From assembly GCA_963678675.1 (NCBI GenBank), contig OY783191.1, forward strand, positions 24,572,955-24,636,954: a DNA stretch of 64,000 bases. The letters are read 5' to 3'. The notes beneath the pieces are model-generated. The model saw only the letters and a list, made by a program, of their open reading frames with translations. It did no database searches and was not told the origin of the DNA. The stretch is from Xiphydria camelus. Taxonomy: Eukaryota > Arthropoda > Insecta > Hymenoptera > Xiphydriidae. This document shows, piece after piece, positions 41,572 to 52,919 of the stretch. A program made the translations under genes and the position numbers. Every line of letters begins with the position of its first letter. The stretch's first letter is position 1.

Positions 41572-43620
41572 ATATTAAATCTGATCCGTTATATATCAAT
41601 GTAAGCGTAAATGGTAAAGTAGTCCCTATGGAAGTAGACTCAGGTACGTACTATGCAATAATGTCCGAACAAACGAAAAGTGATATATTGAAAAACTGGA
41701 AAATTGATAAATGTGACACAACTTTATGCGGTTACGTCCAAAATGAAATGAAGCCGATCGGGCAGTTAAGAAATTTGGAAGTAAACTTAAATAACCAGAC
41801 GAAAACCTTAAGTTGTTTGTTACTTAAAGGCAGCGGCCCGCCACTAATTGGGAGACAATAGTTGGCAGAATTCGGATTATGGAGAAATGATATTTCAGAC
41901 ATTGTTGCATTGCACGATAACGGTAGCATGAGAAGTAAAATATTAAAATTAGACGTAAATGGGGTAAAGGAAAAAATCATTTCTAAATTTCACGTGTTAT
42001 TCGGCAATACGCCAGGGTTGTATAACAAAAGGGAAATAAAAATACATGTTATGTGGATAACACGAAGCCAATCGCATTGGGAGCAAGGCATGTGCCGTAC
42101 GCGCTTAAAGCTAAAGTACAAAGTGAGATTGAAAGATTAATGAAGTTGGGTCATTTAGTAAAGGTGGAAACGAGCGAGTGGGCCACGCCGATAGTCCCTG
42201 TTCTGAAAAAGAACGGTGAAGTAAGAATTTGCGGCGATTTTAAAGTAACGTTGAATCCGCGTATAAACGTGACCAAACGACCGTTTCCACGCATTGACGA
42301 TACTTTCAATACATTACAAAAGGGGTCATTGTATTCACAGCTGGATCTGCCACACGCGTACATGCAGATTCCAGTAGATAAACAATCACAAGAGCTACTA
42401 ACGATTACAACTCACCTTGGGTTGTTCCAATATACAAAGTTAACTGAAGGTACGGCACCTGCCCCAAGTGAATTTCAACAGATCATGGAGGAATGTTTAC
42501 AAGGCATTCCTAATACCGTCGCGTATTTAGATAATATTTTTGTAATCGGTCGCACCAATGACGAGCATTTGGAGAATTTACGAGCGGTTTGTAAGCGACT
42601 GGAAGAACGCGGTTTAAGATTACGTGAGGAAAAATGCGACTTCATGAAGGAGCGAATTGAAGTTTTAGGGTATGTAATAGATGCGAACGTCCTACACAAG
42701 GCGAAGTCAAAAGTTAAAGCGATGATTGAAGCACCAAGACCAACGGACAACAAACAACTTGCGTCATTCCTTGGTTTAATTAATTTTTATGCAAGATTTC
42801 TGAAAAATAGGTCCATGAACTTAAAGCCACTATTTGATTGTGCGCACTCAACATTTTTTGAATGGACTAAGGAATGTGAGAGGGCTTTTTGTTGGGTAAA
42901 GAACGAGTTAATTTCTCCGAGAGTACTGGCTCACTATGATCCAGATGAACAATTGGTTTTGGCATGCGATGCTTCAATGTATGGTCTTTCAGCGATTTTA
43001 TCGCATAGGTATAAGGACGGCACGGAAAAGCCGATCGCGTATGCATCGAAGAGGATTCCGACAAAAGAAATCAGCCGTGCGATTATTGACAAAGAGGCGA
43101 GTGCAATTGTGTTCGGAATGGTGAAGTTTTATGTTTTCGTGTACGGCCGAGAAATCGTTCTACGAACGGATCACAAGCCATTAGAACACATTTTCGGTCC
43201 AAAAAGGGGCATACCGCTTACAGCGGCTAGCCGACTGCAAAGATGGGCATACTTTTTGTCAGGTTTTCAATATAAAATTGAATATATAAAATCGGAAAAT
43301 AATGGAAATTGCGACGCGCTATCGCGCTTACCCATCAACGATGATACGGATATTTTTGATGCAGATTTTACGCCGGTTCATTACATTAATGAAAGAATGA
43401 GTAACTTAAACTGGCAGAAAGTAATCCTTGAGACAAAAAGCGACAAAATCTTGAGTAGAATTATGAAATTTTGTATGTTAGGGTGGCCGAATAATATTAA
43501 GGAATTATCCGGCGCGAGGAGCAGAAATACTTTTCTAAAAAGGACGAAATTTCGATAGAAGAGAATTGCTTATTCTGGGGCTGTAGGATAATTATCCCGG
43601 TATCGTTACGAAAGATCATA
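41565..43620 (+). pseudogene. Gypsy protease, RT and RNase H (frameshifted, truncated)
   Basis: Protease PMEVDSGTYYAIMSE near 41630 and GPPLIGRQ followed by TAG at 41859-41861, where a Trp codon stands in the related element. The frame changes near 42050 into RT: KPIALGARHVPYALK, ATPIVPVLKKNGEVRICGD, SQLDLPHAYMQIPV and the catalytic box YLDN at 42524-42535. RNase H: LACDASMYGLSAIL, TDHKPLEHIF. Another break lies near 43558 (stop TAG at 43556-43558), after which the sequence is homologous but out of frame up to the insertion point at 43620. It is a dead polyprotein. Confidence 0.88.
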
Positions 43621-43756
43621 TAAAGGTGCCGGTAAACACGCGGGGTTCGGCGAGTGCCGAGCAATGCTCGCCGATGTCAACGAGGCTTTAAAGGTGCCGG
43701 TAAACACGCGGGGTTCGGCGAGTCCCGAGCAATGCTCGCCGATGTCAACGAGGCTT
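43621..43756 (+). repeat. Tandem pair of 68-bp terminal units
   Basis: Two head-to-tail copies (43621-43688, 43689-43756) that differ at about one base (GAGTGCCGAG versus GAGTCCCGAG). Each contains the near-palindrome CGAGCAATGCTCG. Inverted single copies close the element in the middle and at the right. Confidence 0.88.
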
Positions 43757-45128
43757 TAAGGTCGAGCCCGAACATTCGGATTTTGGCGAATACCGAGCGA
43801 CCGCTCGGTGACCACCGAGGGACAGCTCTACCCGGCGAAGACCGAGTAGTCTGAACTCGGAAGGTCGGTTCTTACCTGAGGCTTATAAATAAATGCAAAC
43901 TTCTTCAATGTTCTTAAAATGCATGTGAGTTTGGGAGTTATTTGCAAAAGTCGAGAGAGCATCCTGAACGAATACTTCGGATGCAGCGTTTACACAGTGC
44001 TTCTTTAGTTATAACTGAACGTTATTCCCATACGCATCGATGTAATATTACAAGTACATTTTTTCAACTTTTATAATAGCAGTGTTCCATCGCACCTTAA
44101 GCGGACGTCTATATCGGTTCTTACCGTTCATTATTATCGCGATAATTAAATTTAGAGTTAATCCCGCCATCCGTCGCAATGGAGAGACGAGTGGTATGTT
44201 TCGATGAATCTAGGCTGTTATTGAGCTTGCAGCCCCGTCAATCTTTCCTGGAAAGGTTAATTATAGGACGTCGCAATTAACGAGTCGCAACGAGCGACAG
44301 CTCTACTTGGCGAATGCCGAGCAGTGTTGACTCGGAAGGTCGGTTCTTACCACTTCATTATAATCGCCAATCTAGTCGATTACTAATGTTGATTTCGTTT
44401 TTTTTTTCCTGTAGAATCCTTCAAAGAGATATGTAGGGTAATCAAGTATTTCATGCGATAAGAACTTCTTACTAGTGGGTCAAAAACGTATTTCTTATTT
44501 AATTAAAAACGTTCAGTTTCGTACTCTTTTATCATCGATTCTCCAGTTTCTTTTAAATTCAGCAAACAATTGACAGTGTTTTCATCTGCAAGAGCTTCGG
44601 TATAAATATTGCGAAGACCGAGATGTATATACATCAATATTAAATATGCTGCAAACTGTTAAGGACAAAATCAAATTATGAATATTTTGTTCATCCTTCG
44701 CTATTCGTGCTTTACTCCACTCATGTCAATATTTTTTTCGGGCTAGTTACGATGTACGTTCCCATACTTCCAATAGGCATGTGTGGGAAAATCACTCAAA
44801 ATCTCGATTTTTTCTTACAAGATTACACCCTTATTTCAACCTTTTAGCCACCTGCTACACCCATACCTTTGGTTTTCCGAAGCCAGGTTCTATTGAATTA
44901 TTTAGTGAACAAGGCATGCGTGAGAAAATGGATAACAGACACCTTTTTATTTGTGTTAAGAAAAATTGAATTTTCCATATGTTATCCCCAAGGGCCATTC
45001 GTAAATTTCGCTTTATTCTACTCAGCATCGAAGTACTTTTCAATCCTCTTCGAGGCATGTATGCGAAAATGGGGCACCAGAATCTGTCACTATCTGACGG
45101 TCTATGAGGCCCGCGCCTGACGGTTTAA

Positions 45129-45366
45129 CACTAGAACTACCGCAACCGGTCAATTTGACCGGTGTCTTATTCAGAGTTCCATTCAACCTCAATTATTTCG
45201 TAACCCGTGAGGTTTTTGTCAAAATTGCTAGAATACTTTTTTGTAGAGCACATTTCGGTCTACAAAAAAGTTCTACAGCAGTGTGGACGAAAAATCCACG
45301 GATAACGAGATAATCACCCGCCAAAACGACCGTCTTATAAAGCGCGACCATTCGGTAGTTCTAGTG
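45129..45366. mobile_element. piggyBac-type MITE (TTAA duplication)
   Basis: CACTAGAACTACCG at 45129 mirrors CGGTAGTTCTAGTG ending at 45366, flanked by TTAA at 45125-45128 and 45367-45370. The second U copy has the empty site with a single TTAA (near 47733), so boundaries and duplication are certain. 238 bp, non-coding, with an internal hairpin around TTTTTTGTAGA / TCTACAAAAAA. Confidence 0.92.
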
Positions 45367-48300
45367 TTAAAAGTCCCCGTGACCCGTATACCTTAATATA
45401 AAAGGGGTCAATTCAAAGAATACATGCATGTGGAAACAACGCTTTTCAGCAAATAATAAAATCTAATCATTCGAAAGTTTGTATTTTCGATGGAATGTCA
45501 CTAGTGCATAAAATTAAATTTCAAAAATATAATACTTTCGGAGATTTTGCCACTGCATATGATCGAAAGGAACGAAACTGAAGAAAATTGTTATATCAAG
45601 TCCTTCAACCAAAATCTCGGCCGACTGCAAAGATTTTTTTTCTTCTCAAAACAAACTGCAACCTGTTCAATTTCTCTGCACGTATGCTCCAACTTTTTAA
45701 AAAATCAATGCTGTATCATCAATAGCAGTATCTATTTGAATGGGTATTGCGAGAAACGGTTCATTACCATTCGTCCGACTCGGGAAAGGTGGGGGACTGC
45801 GAACTCATTAGTAGTTAGGATACAGACCGCCTGCCTTGTTATTGTGACCGACGGTGGGATTAACTCTAGATTGGCGATTATAATGAAGTGGGGTGTGTTT
45901 ACGACTGCTCGTCTCCTTTGATGTGCCACGAAAGACCGACAAACTACGGGAACGGCGAATACTTGGACGAGCACGACATTCGGCCATCGGCGAGTAGCGA
46001 GCAACCCGTGTACACACTCGGGATTCGCCGAGCAGTCGCTCGGTGTTCGCCGAGTACCGAGTGTCTACCCACCCTGTTTGATAACGGGAACCAAGCGAAC
46101 AATACATTTGGCCATCGGCAAACAGCGAGCAACCCGTGTACACACGCGGCATTCGCCGAGCTTTCGCTTAAAGCCTTGTTGACATCGGCGAGCATTGCTC
46201 GGGACTCGCCGAACCCCGCGTGTTTACCGGCACCTTAAGGTCGAGCCCGAACATTCGGAATTTGGCGAATACCGAGCGACCGCTCGGTGACCACCGAGGG
46301 ACAGCTCTACCCGGCGAAGACCGAGTAGTCTGGACTCGGAAGGTCGGTTCTTACCTGAGGCTTATAAATAAGTGCAAACTTCTTCAATGTTCTTAAAATG
46401 CATGTGAGTTTGGGAGTTATTTGCAAAAGTCGAGAGAGCATCCTGAACGAATACTTCGGATGCAGCGTTTACACAGTGCTTCTTTAGTTATAACTGAACG
46501 TTATTCCCATACGCATCGATGTAATATTACAAGTACATTTTTTCAACTTTTATAATAGCAGTGTTCCATCGCACCTTAAGCGGACGTCTATATCGGTTCT
46601 TACCGTTCATTATTATCGCGATAATTAAATTTAGAGTTAATCCCGCCATCCGTCGCAATGGCGAGACGAGTGGTATGTTTCGATGAATCTAGGCTGTTAT
46701 TGAGCTTGCAGCCCCGTCAATCTTTCCTGGAAAGGTTAACGAGTCGCAACGAGCGACAGCTCTACTTGGCGAATGCCGAGCAGTGTTGACTCGGAAGGTC
46801 GGTTCTTACCACTTCATTATAATCGCCAATCTAGTCGATTACCAATGTTGATTTCGTTTTTTTTTTCCTGTAGAATCCTTCAAAGAGATATGTAGGGTAA
46901 TCAAGTATTTCATGCGATAAGAACTTCTTAATAGTGGGTCAAAAACGTATTTCTTATTTAATTAAAAACGTTCAGTTTCGTACTCTTTTAGCATCGATTC
47001 TCTAGTTTCTTTTAAATTCAGCAAACAATTGACAGTGTTTTCATCTGCAAGAGCTTCGGTGTAAATATTGCGAAGACCGAGATGTATATACATCAATATT
47101 AAATATGCTGCAAACTGTTAAGGACAAAATCAAATTATGAATATTTTGTTCATCCTTCGCTATTCGTGCTTTACTCCACTCACTATGAAAGGAAGAATCA
47201 ATATCGCCTGTAGCGTCACCTTCTACCTGAACGTGTGGCTATTGTGGAAAGCGGCTCATTGCGACTCGTTGATTGCGACGCTCGATTTTACGACTCCAAA
47301 ATGTACCTACTTATCCATTCGCGCCACTCATGTCAATAATTTTTTCGGGCTAGTTACGATGTACGTTCCCATACTTCCAATAGGCATGTGTGGGAAAATC
47401 ACTCAAAATCTCGATTTTTTCTTACAAGATTACACCCTTATTTCAACCTTTTAGCCACCTGCTACACCCATACCTTTGGTTTTCCGAAGCCAGGTTCTAT
47501 TGAATCATTTAGTGAACAAGGCATGCGTGAGAAAATGGATAACAGACACCTTTTTATTTGTGTTAAGAAAAATTGAATTTTCCATATGTTATCCCCAAGG
47601 GCCATTCGTAAATTTCGCTTTATTCTACTCAGCATCGAAGTACTTTTCAATCCTCTTCGAGGCATGTATGCGAAAATGGGGCACCAGAATCTGTCACTAT
47701 CTGACGGTCTATGAGGCCCGCGCCTGACGGTTTAAAAGTCCCCGTGACCCGTATACCTTAATATAAAAGGGGTCAATTCAAAGAATACATGCATGTGGAA
47801 ACAACGCTTTTCAGCAAATAATAAAATCTAATCATTCGAAAGTTTGTATTTTCGATGGAATGTCACTAGTGCATAAAATTAAATTTCAAAAATATAATAC
47901 TTTCGGAGATTTTGCCACTGCATATGATCGAAAGGAACGAAACTGAAGAAAATTGTTATATCAAGTCCTTCAACCAAAATCCCGGCCGACTGCAAAGATT
48001 TTTTTTCTTCTCAAAACAAACTGCAACCTGTTCAATTTCTCTGCACGTATGCTCCAACTTTTTAAAAAATCAATGCTGTATCATCAATAGCAGTATCTAT
48101 TTGAATGGGTATTGCGAGAAACGGTTCATTACCACTCGTCCGACTCGGGAAAAGTTGGGGGACTGCGAACTCACATTAGTAGTCTAGATTCGCGGATACA
48201 GACCGCCTGCCTTGTTATTGTGACCGACGGTGGGATTAACTCTAGATTGGCGATTATAATGAAGTGGGGTGTGTTTACGACTGCTCGTCTCCTTTGATGT

Positions 48301-48614
48301 GCCACGAAAGACCGACAAACTACGGGAACGGCGAATACTTGGACGAGCACGACATTCGGCCATCGGCGAGTAGCGAGCAACCCGTGTACACACTCGGGAT
48401 TCGCCGAGCAGTCGCTCGGTGTTCGCCGAGTACCGAGTGTCTACCCACCCTGTTTGATAACGGGAACCAAGCGAACAATACATTTGGCCATCGGCAAACA
48501 GCGAGCAACCCGTGTACACACGCGGCATTCGCCGAGCTTTCGCTTAAAGCCTCGTTGACATCGGCGAGCATTGCTCGGCACTCGCCGAACCCCGCGTGTT
48601 TACCGGCACCTTTA

Positions 48615-49547
48615 GACGACCTACATAAGTCGCATCTGGGAATAGTAAAAATGAAGTCTTTGGCACGATCGTATGTGTGGTGGCCGAATATCGATTTAGA
48701 CATAGAAAATTTTATACAGTCATGTAAAACCTGCACAGAAGAGCAAAAAGCCTCACCACACGTGCCCTTAACGCCATGGCCTTGGCCAGAAAAGGCATGG
48801 AATAGGATACATGCGGACTTTTTAGGACCGTTTTACGGGAACATGTATCTCGTCGTCGTGGACGCCTATTCGAAATGGCCAGAGGTCATTGATTTTCAAA
48901 ATAATACGAAAGCGTACAGAGTAGTCGAAGTGTTCGAGAAATTATTCGCTAGACACGGGCTAGCTAACCACGTCGTTACGGATAACGGTCCCCAGTTTAG
49001 AAGCGATGAGTTTGGACAGTTTCTCTCAAGCAACGGAGTCGAACACAGTTTTTCTCCACCATACCACCCAGCGACAAACGGTGTTGCTGAAAATTGTGTA
49101 GGCACCTTCAAGGATAAGGTTCATAAAATTGTAAAAGGGGGAGGAAAGGTAAACAATGCGATAAACATGTTTATGTTCGACTACCGAAGCACACCGCACT
49201 GTACGACCGGAAAATCACCTACGTTGTTATTCTATGCTCGAGAGCTTCGAACTCGGTTTGACTTGTTAAGGCCGAATATACGGAACAAGGTATATGGGCG
49301 ACAGCAGGCGCAGATTGAAAATAGCCCGCATTCGCGTAACATACAACTAAACGTGGGGGATTCGGTGATGATCGATAATCATGATACATCGGGCGAAAAA
49401 CGTATTCCGGCCGAAATTGTAAAAGACTTGTCACCATCGACGTTTAGGGTAAAAACCGATTCGGGTATCATCACGAAGCGACACGCAAATCAGATCATAA
49501 AGCCGGTACGTCGCTCGACGCGGATAGCGAATCGACAGCGAAATTAA
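48615..49547 (+). pseudogene. Gypsy integrase, 3' part separated from pol by insertion
   Basis: It resumes at the codon after the insertion (GACGACCTACAT). HHCC domain HKSHLG with CKTC near 48725, core IHADFLGPFYGNMYLVVVD, HVVTDNGPQFRS and NGVAENCVGTFK give the D,D,E triad, and a basic C-terminus ends PVRRSTRIANRQRN at 49547. The reading frame is open from 48615 and even extends upstream through the inserted element, which is fortuitous. Intact in itself but uncoupled from the rest of pol. Confidence 0.88.
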
Positions 49548-49586
49548 CAATATGTATACAACTCATACTAAGAAAAAAGGGAGGAA

Positions 49587-49781
49587 TGTAGTATATGCGC
49601 GCACGATAGTATGCGCGTAGCGGCATGAGGGCGCTCGCGGCTCTCCTGCGCACTCTCCGCATGCTCGCCGACTCGAGCGCACACGCGTGGTATAGGATTA
49701 GGTGTATGGAATAAACCTAGATTAAGTTCACTAAGAGTCTTGTCATTTATACCCACGGCCTAAATATCCAAGTACATAGCA
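49587..49781 (+). repeat. 3' LTR of the defective Gypsy element
   Basis: Same length as the 5' LTR, ending AGTACATAGCA, followed by the TATTG duplication. The polypurine tract AAGAAAAAAGGGAGGAA at 49570-49586 immediately precedes it. Confidence 0.92.
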
Positions 49782-50831
49782 TATTGTGTATCCTTTATTT
49801 TTCTGCCACGACTTTGATTTTTGATAGTAGATGAATCAACCAATAAATTTGATTTTTCTTCACTATCAACGATCAAAGTCGTGGCAGAAAAGTAAGGGAT
49901 ACAATGGAATTAGATTACAATAATTTAGTAACTACTTTATTATTATTTTTCCTTTATCGATATATTTCCTCTTTCGTATTATACTATCAGAAGTTCCAAT
50001 TTAAGGTAAATGTCCCAGTGTCCGTCATAGACCCAGTTATCGTCTCAGTGCGATTAAATATCTTCAAAAATTAAGCATCCAATAGTAAAATTCCATTATA
50101 CTATAATTTTAATAATATGTGGCAACATCAACGGAAAGTAAGTGGTAAAAATTATTTGCAATCGAGTGACATTTGTGACGCGGACGGTGTGTTAAAGGTG
50201 CCGGTGTTTTGAATAAATCTAGGTTTGGTACAGCTGTTAGCATAAATGTTAAGGCAAGTTGTTCTGGAAAACGCTCTCTAGCATGCACGTAGTGTGTCTT
50301 ATTGGCAGGAAATTACTTTTTGATAAATTATATACATATAAATTAAGTAATTAGCAAATATTTTTAGGTTAGGAGTCCGTTAGAAATTAATTTTTGTGGT
50401 GACGAATACTGGTACAGGAAAACAAATGTCTGTCCCAATATTCGTCGGGTATGACGAGCAGTTGGTCATCGATCATTTCAATGAAATTCTACAGCATTTC
50501 TGATGGTAAGCTTGAGTTATTCAAAGAGTCTGGACCGACCTCGTTGCACGAGGTGGAATACACAGAATTATTTCAAATTTGGCATAAAATAAACAGAAGC
50601 GTTAATGGAGAAGATACAGAGACTGTACTCTGGAGATACACGATCATATGAGTTTTCCAGATAATGAAATATTTGACGATATTTTAAATGACCTATTGCC
50701 TGAAAATAAACCAATTGACTTTGTCATGGAAGAAGAAGGTGCACCGCAAAAAATCACTAATAAAGGTACAGTACTCCTAAACTCCAGTTTACTTCTATGG
50801 TTGTTAACTATAATAACTTTTTTGCTTATAG

Positions 50832-52016
50832 ATCTTTCTCTCCTGAATTGAACTCACCTGAAAGCAACAAAGCAGTGTCTCACAGAAAACGTAAGTAACA
50901 TATCAGATATTGTGAGTACAACTTATCCAAAATTCCGTATTCGTTATTTGCAGGTGATCTAGATAAGAGTGTTCCAATAAACTTAGAAATTCTAAGTGAT
51001 GGACTTGATAAATCGAACATTTGTCAAAACATGCAGCCAATTTTATGCCCAGTTTCTTACGAAATCTCAACAGATCCAGAAATATTAAATGAACTACTAG
51101 TAAATAGTACCAATCAGCATTATGAGGCAACAACAAAAGAGGCTTCAAATGGTATTACCGAAAAAGGTAGGTAATAGGTATTTATGGAATGATTAAGTAA
51201 GTAGTTTTACTCGTCGTTGAGATATAAAATTTCAAAATAATAAATATTAGTAACAATCTAACAATAAATATTATATCGTTATATACTTATAATGTTTAGA
51301 TCATTTGTTGAACATATCGATTACTGGAATAGATGAACCTAGTTTACCTACCACAAAAATAGAGGTTCATGACATAGTTATTGCGGTAGACCAATTTTCG
51401 CCATCTACGGCAATACAAGCACAAACAACTACTGAGACAAATATCCCAGCAAATTTTTCTTCAACGACCACAGCACAAGTGGCAGATATTAATCAAGATA
51501 CATATAGTGAGAAGAATATGACTGTGAAAGAAAACGCAGAAGAAATTAAAGTTAAAGATATCTTGGCAGACATACCCTCTCCTTTCAAAAATAATTTGTT
51601 TTGGCCAGATACACCAAAGGTGACTAAAAAGCTGAAAGAAAAGATACCTTCGGTAGCAACGTCCAAAGACTGGCAAGAATACTTTAGAAAGAAAGAGAAC
51701 AAGAAATTAGAAAAAGAAAAAGAAATTCAAGAAAGGAAAAGAAAACGACTAGAAGTCAAGGAAATAAAAAAAATGCAGGGGAAAAGATTGTGAAAAAAAA
51801 GGAGAACCAAAGTCAAAACCAAAAAAACAGGAGAATGGAATTTCTGCAACTGAGGAAACACAGAAAGAAAGATGGTTTTGTAATATATGTGAGGAAGAGC
51901 GTGAAGAGGATATGATTAAATGTCAAAAGTGTTTGTGCTGGATGCATGAGAAGTGCGCGTCTGCTTCAAAAAAGGCTAAAAAATTTATTTGTCAAATTTG
52001 TTTGTCAAATTTGTAG
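50832..52016 (+). pseudogene. pogo-like transposase tail with PHD-like zinc finger, multi-exon
   Basis: Exons readable on the plus strand: about 50832-50890 (SFSPELNSPESNKAVSHRK), 50955-51165, 51300-51780 and on to 52016, each bounded by GT..AG introns (donors GTAAGT, GTAGGT; acceptors TTTGCAG, TTTAG) in matching phase. An earlier coding-like stretch at 50648-50765 does not join in frame. The third exon has PSPFKNNLFWPDTP, PSVATSKDWQEYFRKKE and a long Lys/Glu helix. After a 1-base frame change in an A run near 51770 follows a C4HC3-like finger: CNICEEEREEDMIKCQKC, WMHEKC, FICQIC. Insect pogo transposases commonly end this way. It lacks the catalytic core, so no transposition activity is expected. 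Confidence 0.62.
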
Positions 52017-52038
52017 AGAGAGAGAGAGAGAGAGAGAG
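52015..52038. repeat. (GA)n microsatellite
   Basis: About 11 GA dinucleotides directly after the TAG stop of the PHD-like frame. Confidence 0.9.
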
Positions 52039-52645
52039 CGTACTTACCTAAGTCCCTAAATAAATAAATGAGAATAGTAATTATTATTCATTTGGGTTTT
52101 CTTGCATTAAACTATATGACGAATATTAGGACGTTAACTGACGATAACTGGTACAGTCCCCTTTTTACATGACGAATAATGGTACATCAAAATGCTAATT
52201 CTGAATTAGAATAAAATAACATTTATAGTTAAAGTAAAGAGTATTTTTCTAAAAAACATAAGAGATAACTTAACGTACTTATCATTAGAAATATTTTTGC
52301 ACGAAAAAGTTAATATGTGAATTTTATACCGAGTTTCATATTGCGAACATCGTCTTAACGTGACGAATACTGGAACATTTACCTTATATACCAACCTATC
52401 AAACGTGAAATGTACATGTACCTCACTTCTATTTCATCTCTTCTTCGCCTCTGATGTAACAATGGAAACTACAAAATATCCATTTAAAGTGACACACGTC
52501 CATGCACTCGAGACAGCAGATCCAGCTCGCCAAATGAACTAATGCAACTGGTTCTTGGCACAACAAGTGGATGATCCTTCGTTCGAAAGAAACCCCCTCG
52601 GGTTCGCATACGATCTGTAACAAATTGTAAATAACAATCATATGG

Positions 52646-52919
52646 GGTTTTTATAATTATTTTAGGAAGTCCCAGAAAAAAACAGGTGCAGTAAAATATC
52701 GATGCTGTGCTAGAAAGAATAAGGAATAACCCTCGAACCCTAATCGGCATCAGTGATTCCTCATTGACTGTCGTTACAACGGAGACGAAGAACAGATGAA
52801 ATAGAAGTGAGGTACATGTACACTTCAGGTTTGACAGGTCGGTGTGTAAATCGGAACTTGTAATAGTACGAAAGAGGAAATATATCGATAGAGAAAAAAT
52901 AATGATAAAGTAATTACTT
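52646..52919. other. Repeat debris matching 10125-10560
   Basis: Shared phrases are ATGGGGTTTTTATAATTAT, TTTTAGGAAGTCCCAGAA and AAAGAATAAGGAATAACC. 52800-52915 is an S-family arm (GAAGTGAGGTACATGTACAC). No gene. Confidence 0.55.

Larger units (their letters stand above)
43621..48612. mobile_element. Tandem dimer of an unclassified DNA element (T-T-U-T'-U-T')
   Basis: Inserted into the Gypsy element at TA (43619-43620 and 48613-48614). A 68-bp terminal unit T (TAAAGGTGCCGGTAAACACG ... GAGGCTT) is present twice in tandem at 43621-43756. Unit U (starts AAGGTCGAGCCCGAACATTC) runs about 43757-46167, followed by inverted T (46168-46236), a second U (46237-48544) and a final inverted T (48545-48612). 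The two U copies are nearly identical apart from indels. Their right-hand 200 bases are rich in CTCGGCGA/TCGCCGAG words. No transposase is recognised in U. Confidence 0.8.
39797..49781 (+). mobile_element. Defective Mag-type Gypsy LTR retrotransposon with internal insertion
   Basis: 195-bp LTRs (39797-39991 and 49587-49781) differ at about four positions. TATTG is duplicated at 39792-39796 and 49782-49786. Without the 5-kb insertion at 43621-48612 the element is about 5.0 kb. Its Gag, protease, RT, RNase H and integrase are homologous to, but clearly diverged from, the element at 24645-29254, so two families of one lineage are present. A Gag-protease frameshift, a stop in the protease region, a frameshift before RT and the insertion disable it. 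Confidence 0.94.
50004..52384 (+). mobile_element. pogo-like DNA transposon derivative with TA duplication
   Basis: AGGTAAATGTCCCAGTGTCC at 50004 mirrors GGAACATTTACCT ending at 52384 (TGACGAATACTGGAACATTT). TA lies at 50002-50003 and 52385-52386, confirmed by the uninterrupted S arm near 39705. The motif GACGAATACTGG / CCAGTATTCGTC is repeated inside both ends (50402, 52121, 52179). It encodes an intron-bearing protein resembling the C-terminal tail of insect pogo/Tigger transposases, but I see no DDE domain. 2,381 bp. Confidence 0.78.
39440..52645. repeat. Foldback repeat S, copy 2, split by Gypsy and pogo-like insertions
   Basis: The pieces are 39440-39796, 49782-50003 and 52385-52645, together about 0.84 kb. 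The outermost left arm (TGATTGTTATTTACAATTTG near 39440, then GATCGTATGCGAACCCGAGG) is the complement of the far-right arm (CCTCGGGTTCGCATACGATC near 52597, then CAAATTGTAAATAACAATCA). The symmetrical arms supply the empty-site sequence for both insertions, confirming the TATTG duplication of the Gypsy element and the TA duplication of the pogo-like element. Confidence 0.82.

Noticed and set aside
43621..43756. CRISPR-like direct repeats
   Set aside because: Only two 68-bp units without spacers, forming the terminus of a eukaryotic transposon.
45808..46238. Overlapping frames on both strands around the CGGCGAG-rich region
   Set aside because: They are caused by repetitive GC-rich subterminal words and are duplicated in both dimer units; no protein family is visible.
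48264..48614. Upstream extension of the integrase frame
   Set aside because: These codons belong to the inserted dimer element and are open only by chance; integrase homology begins at 48615.
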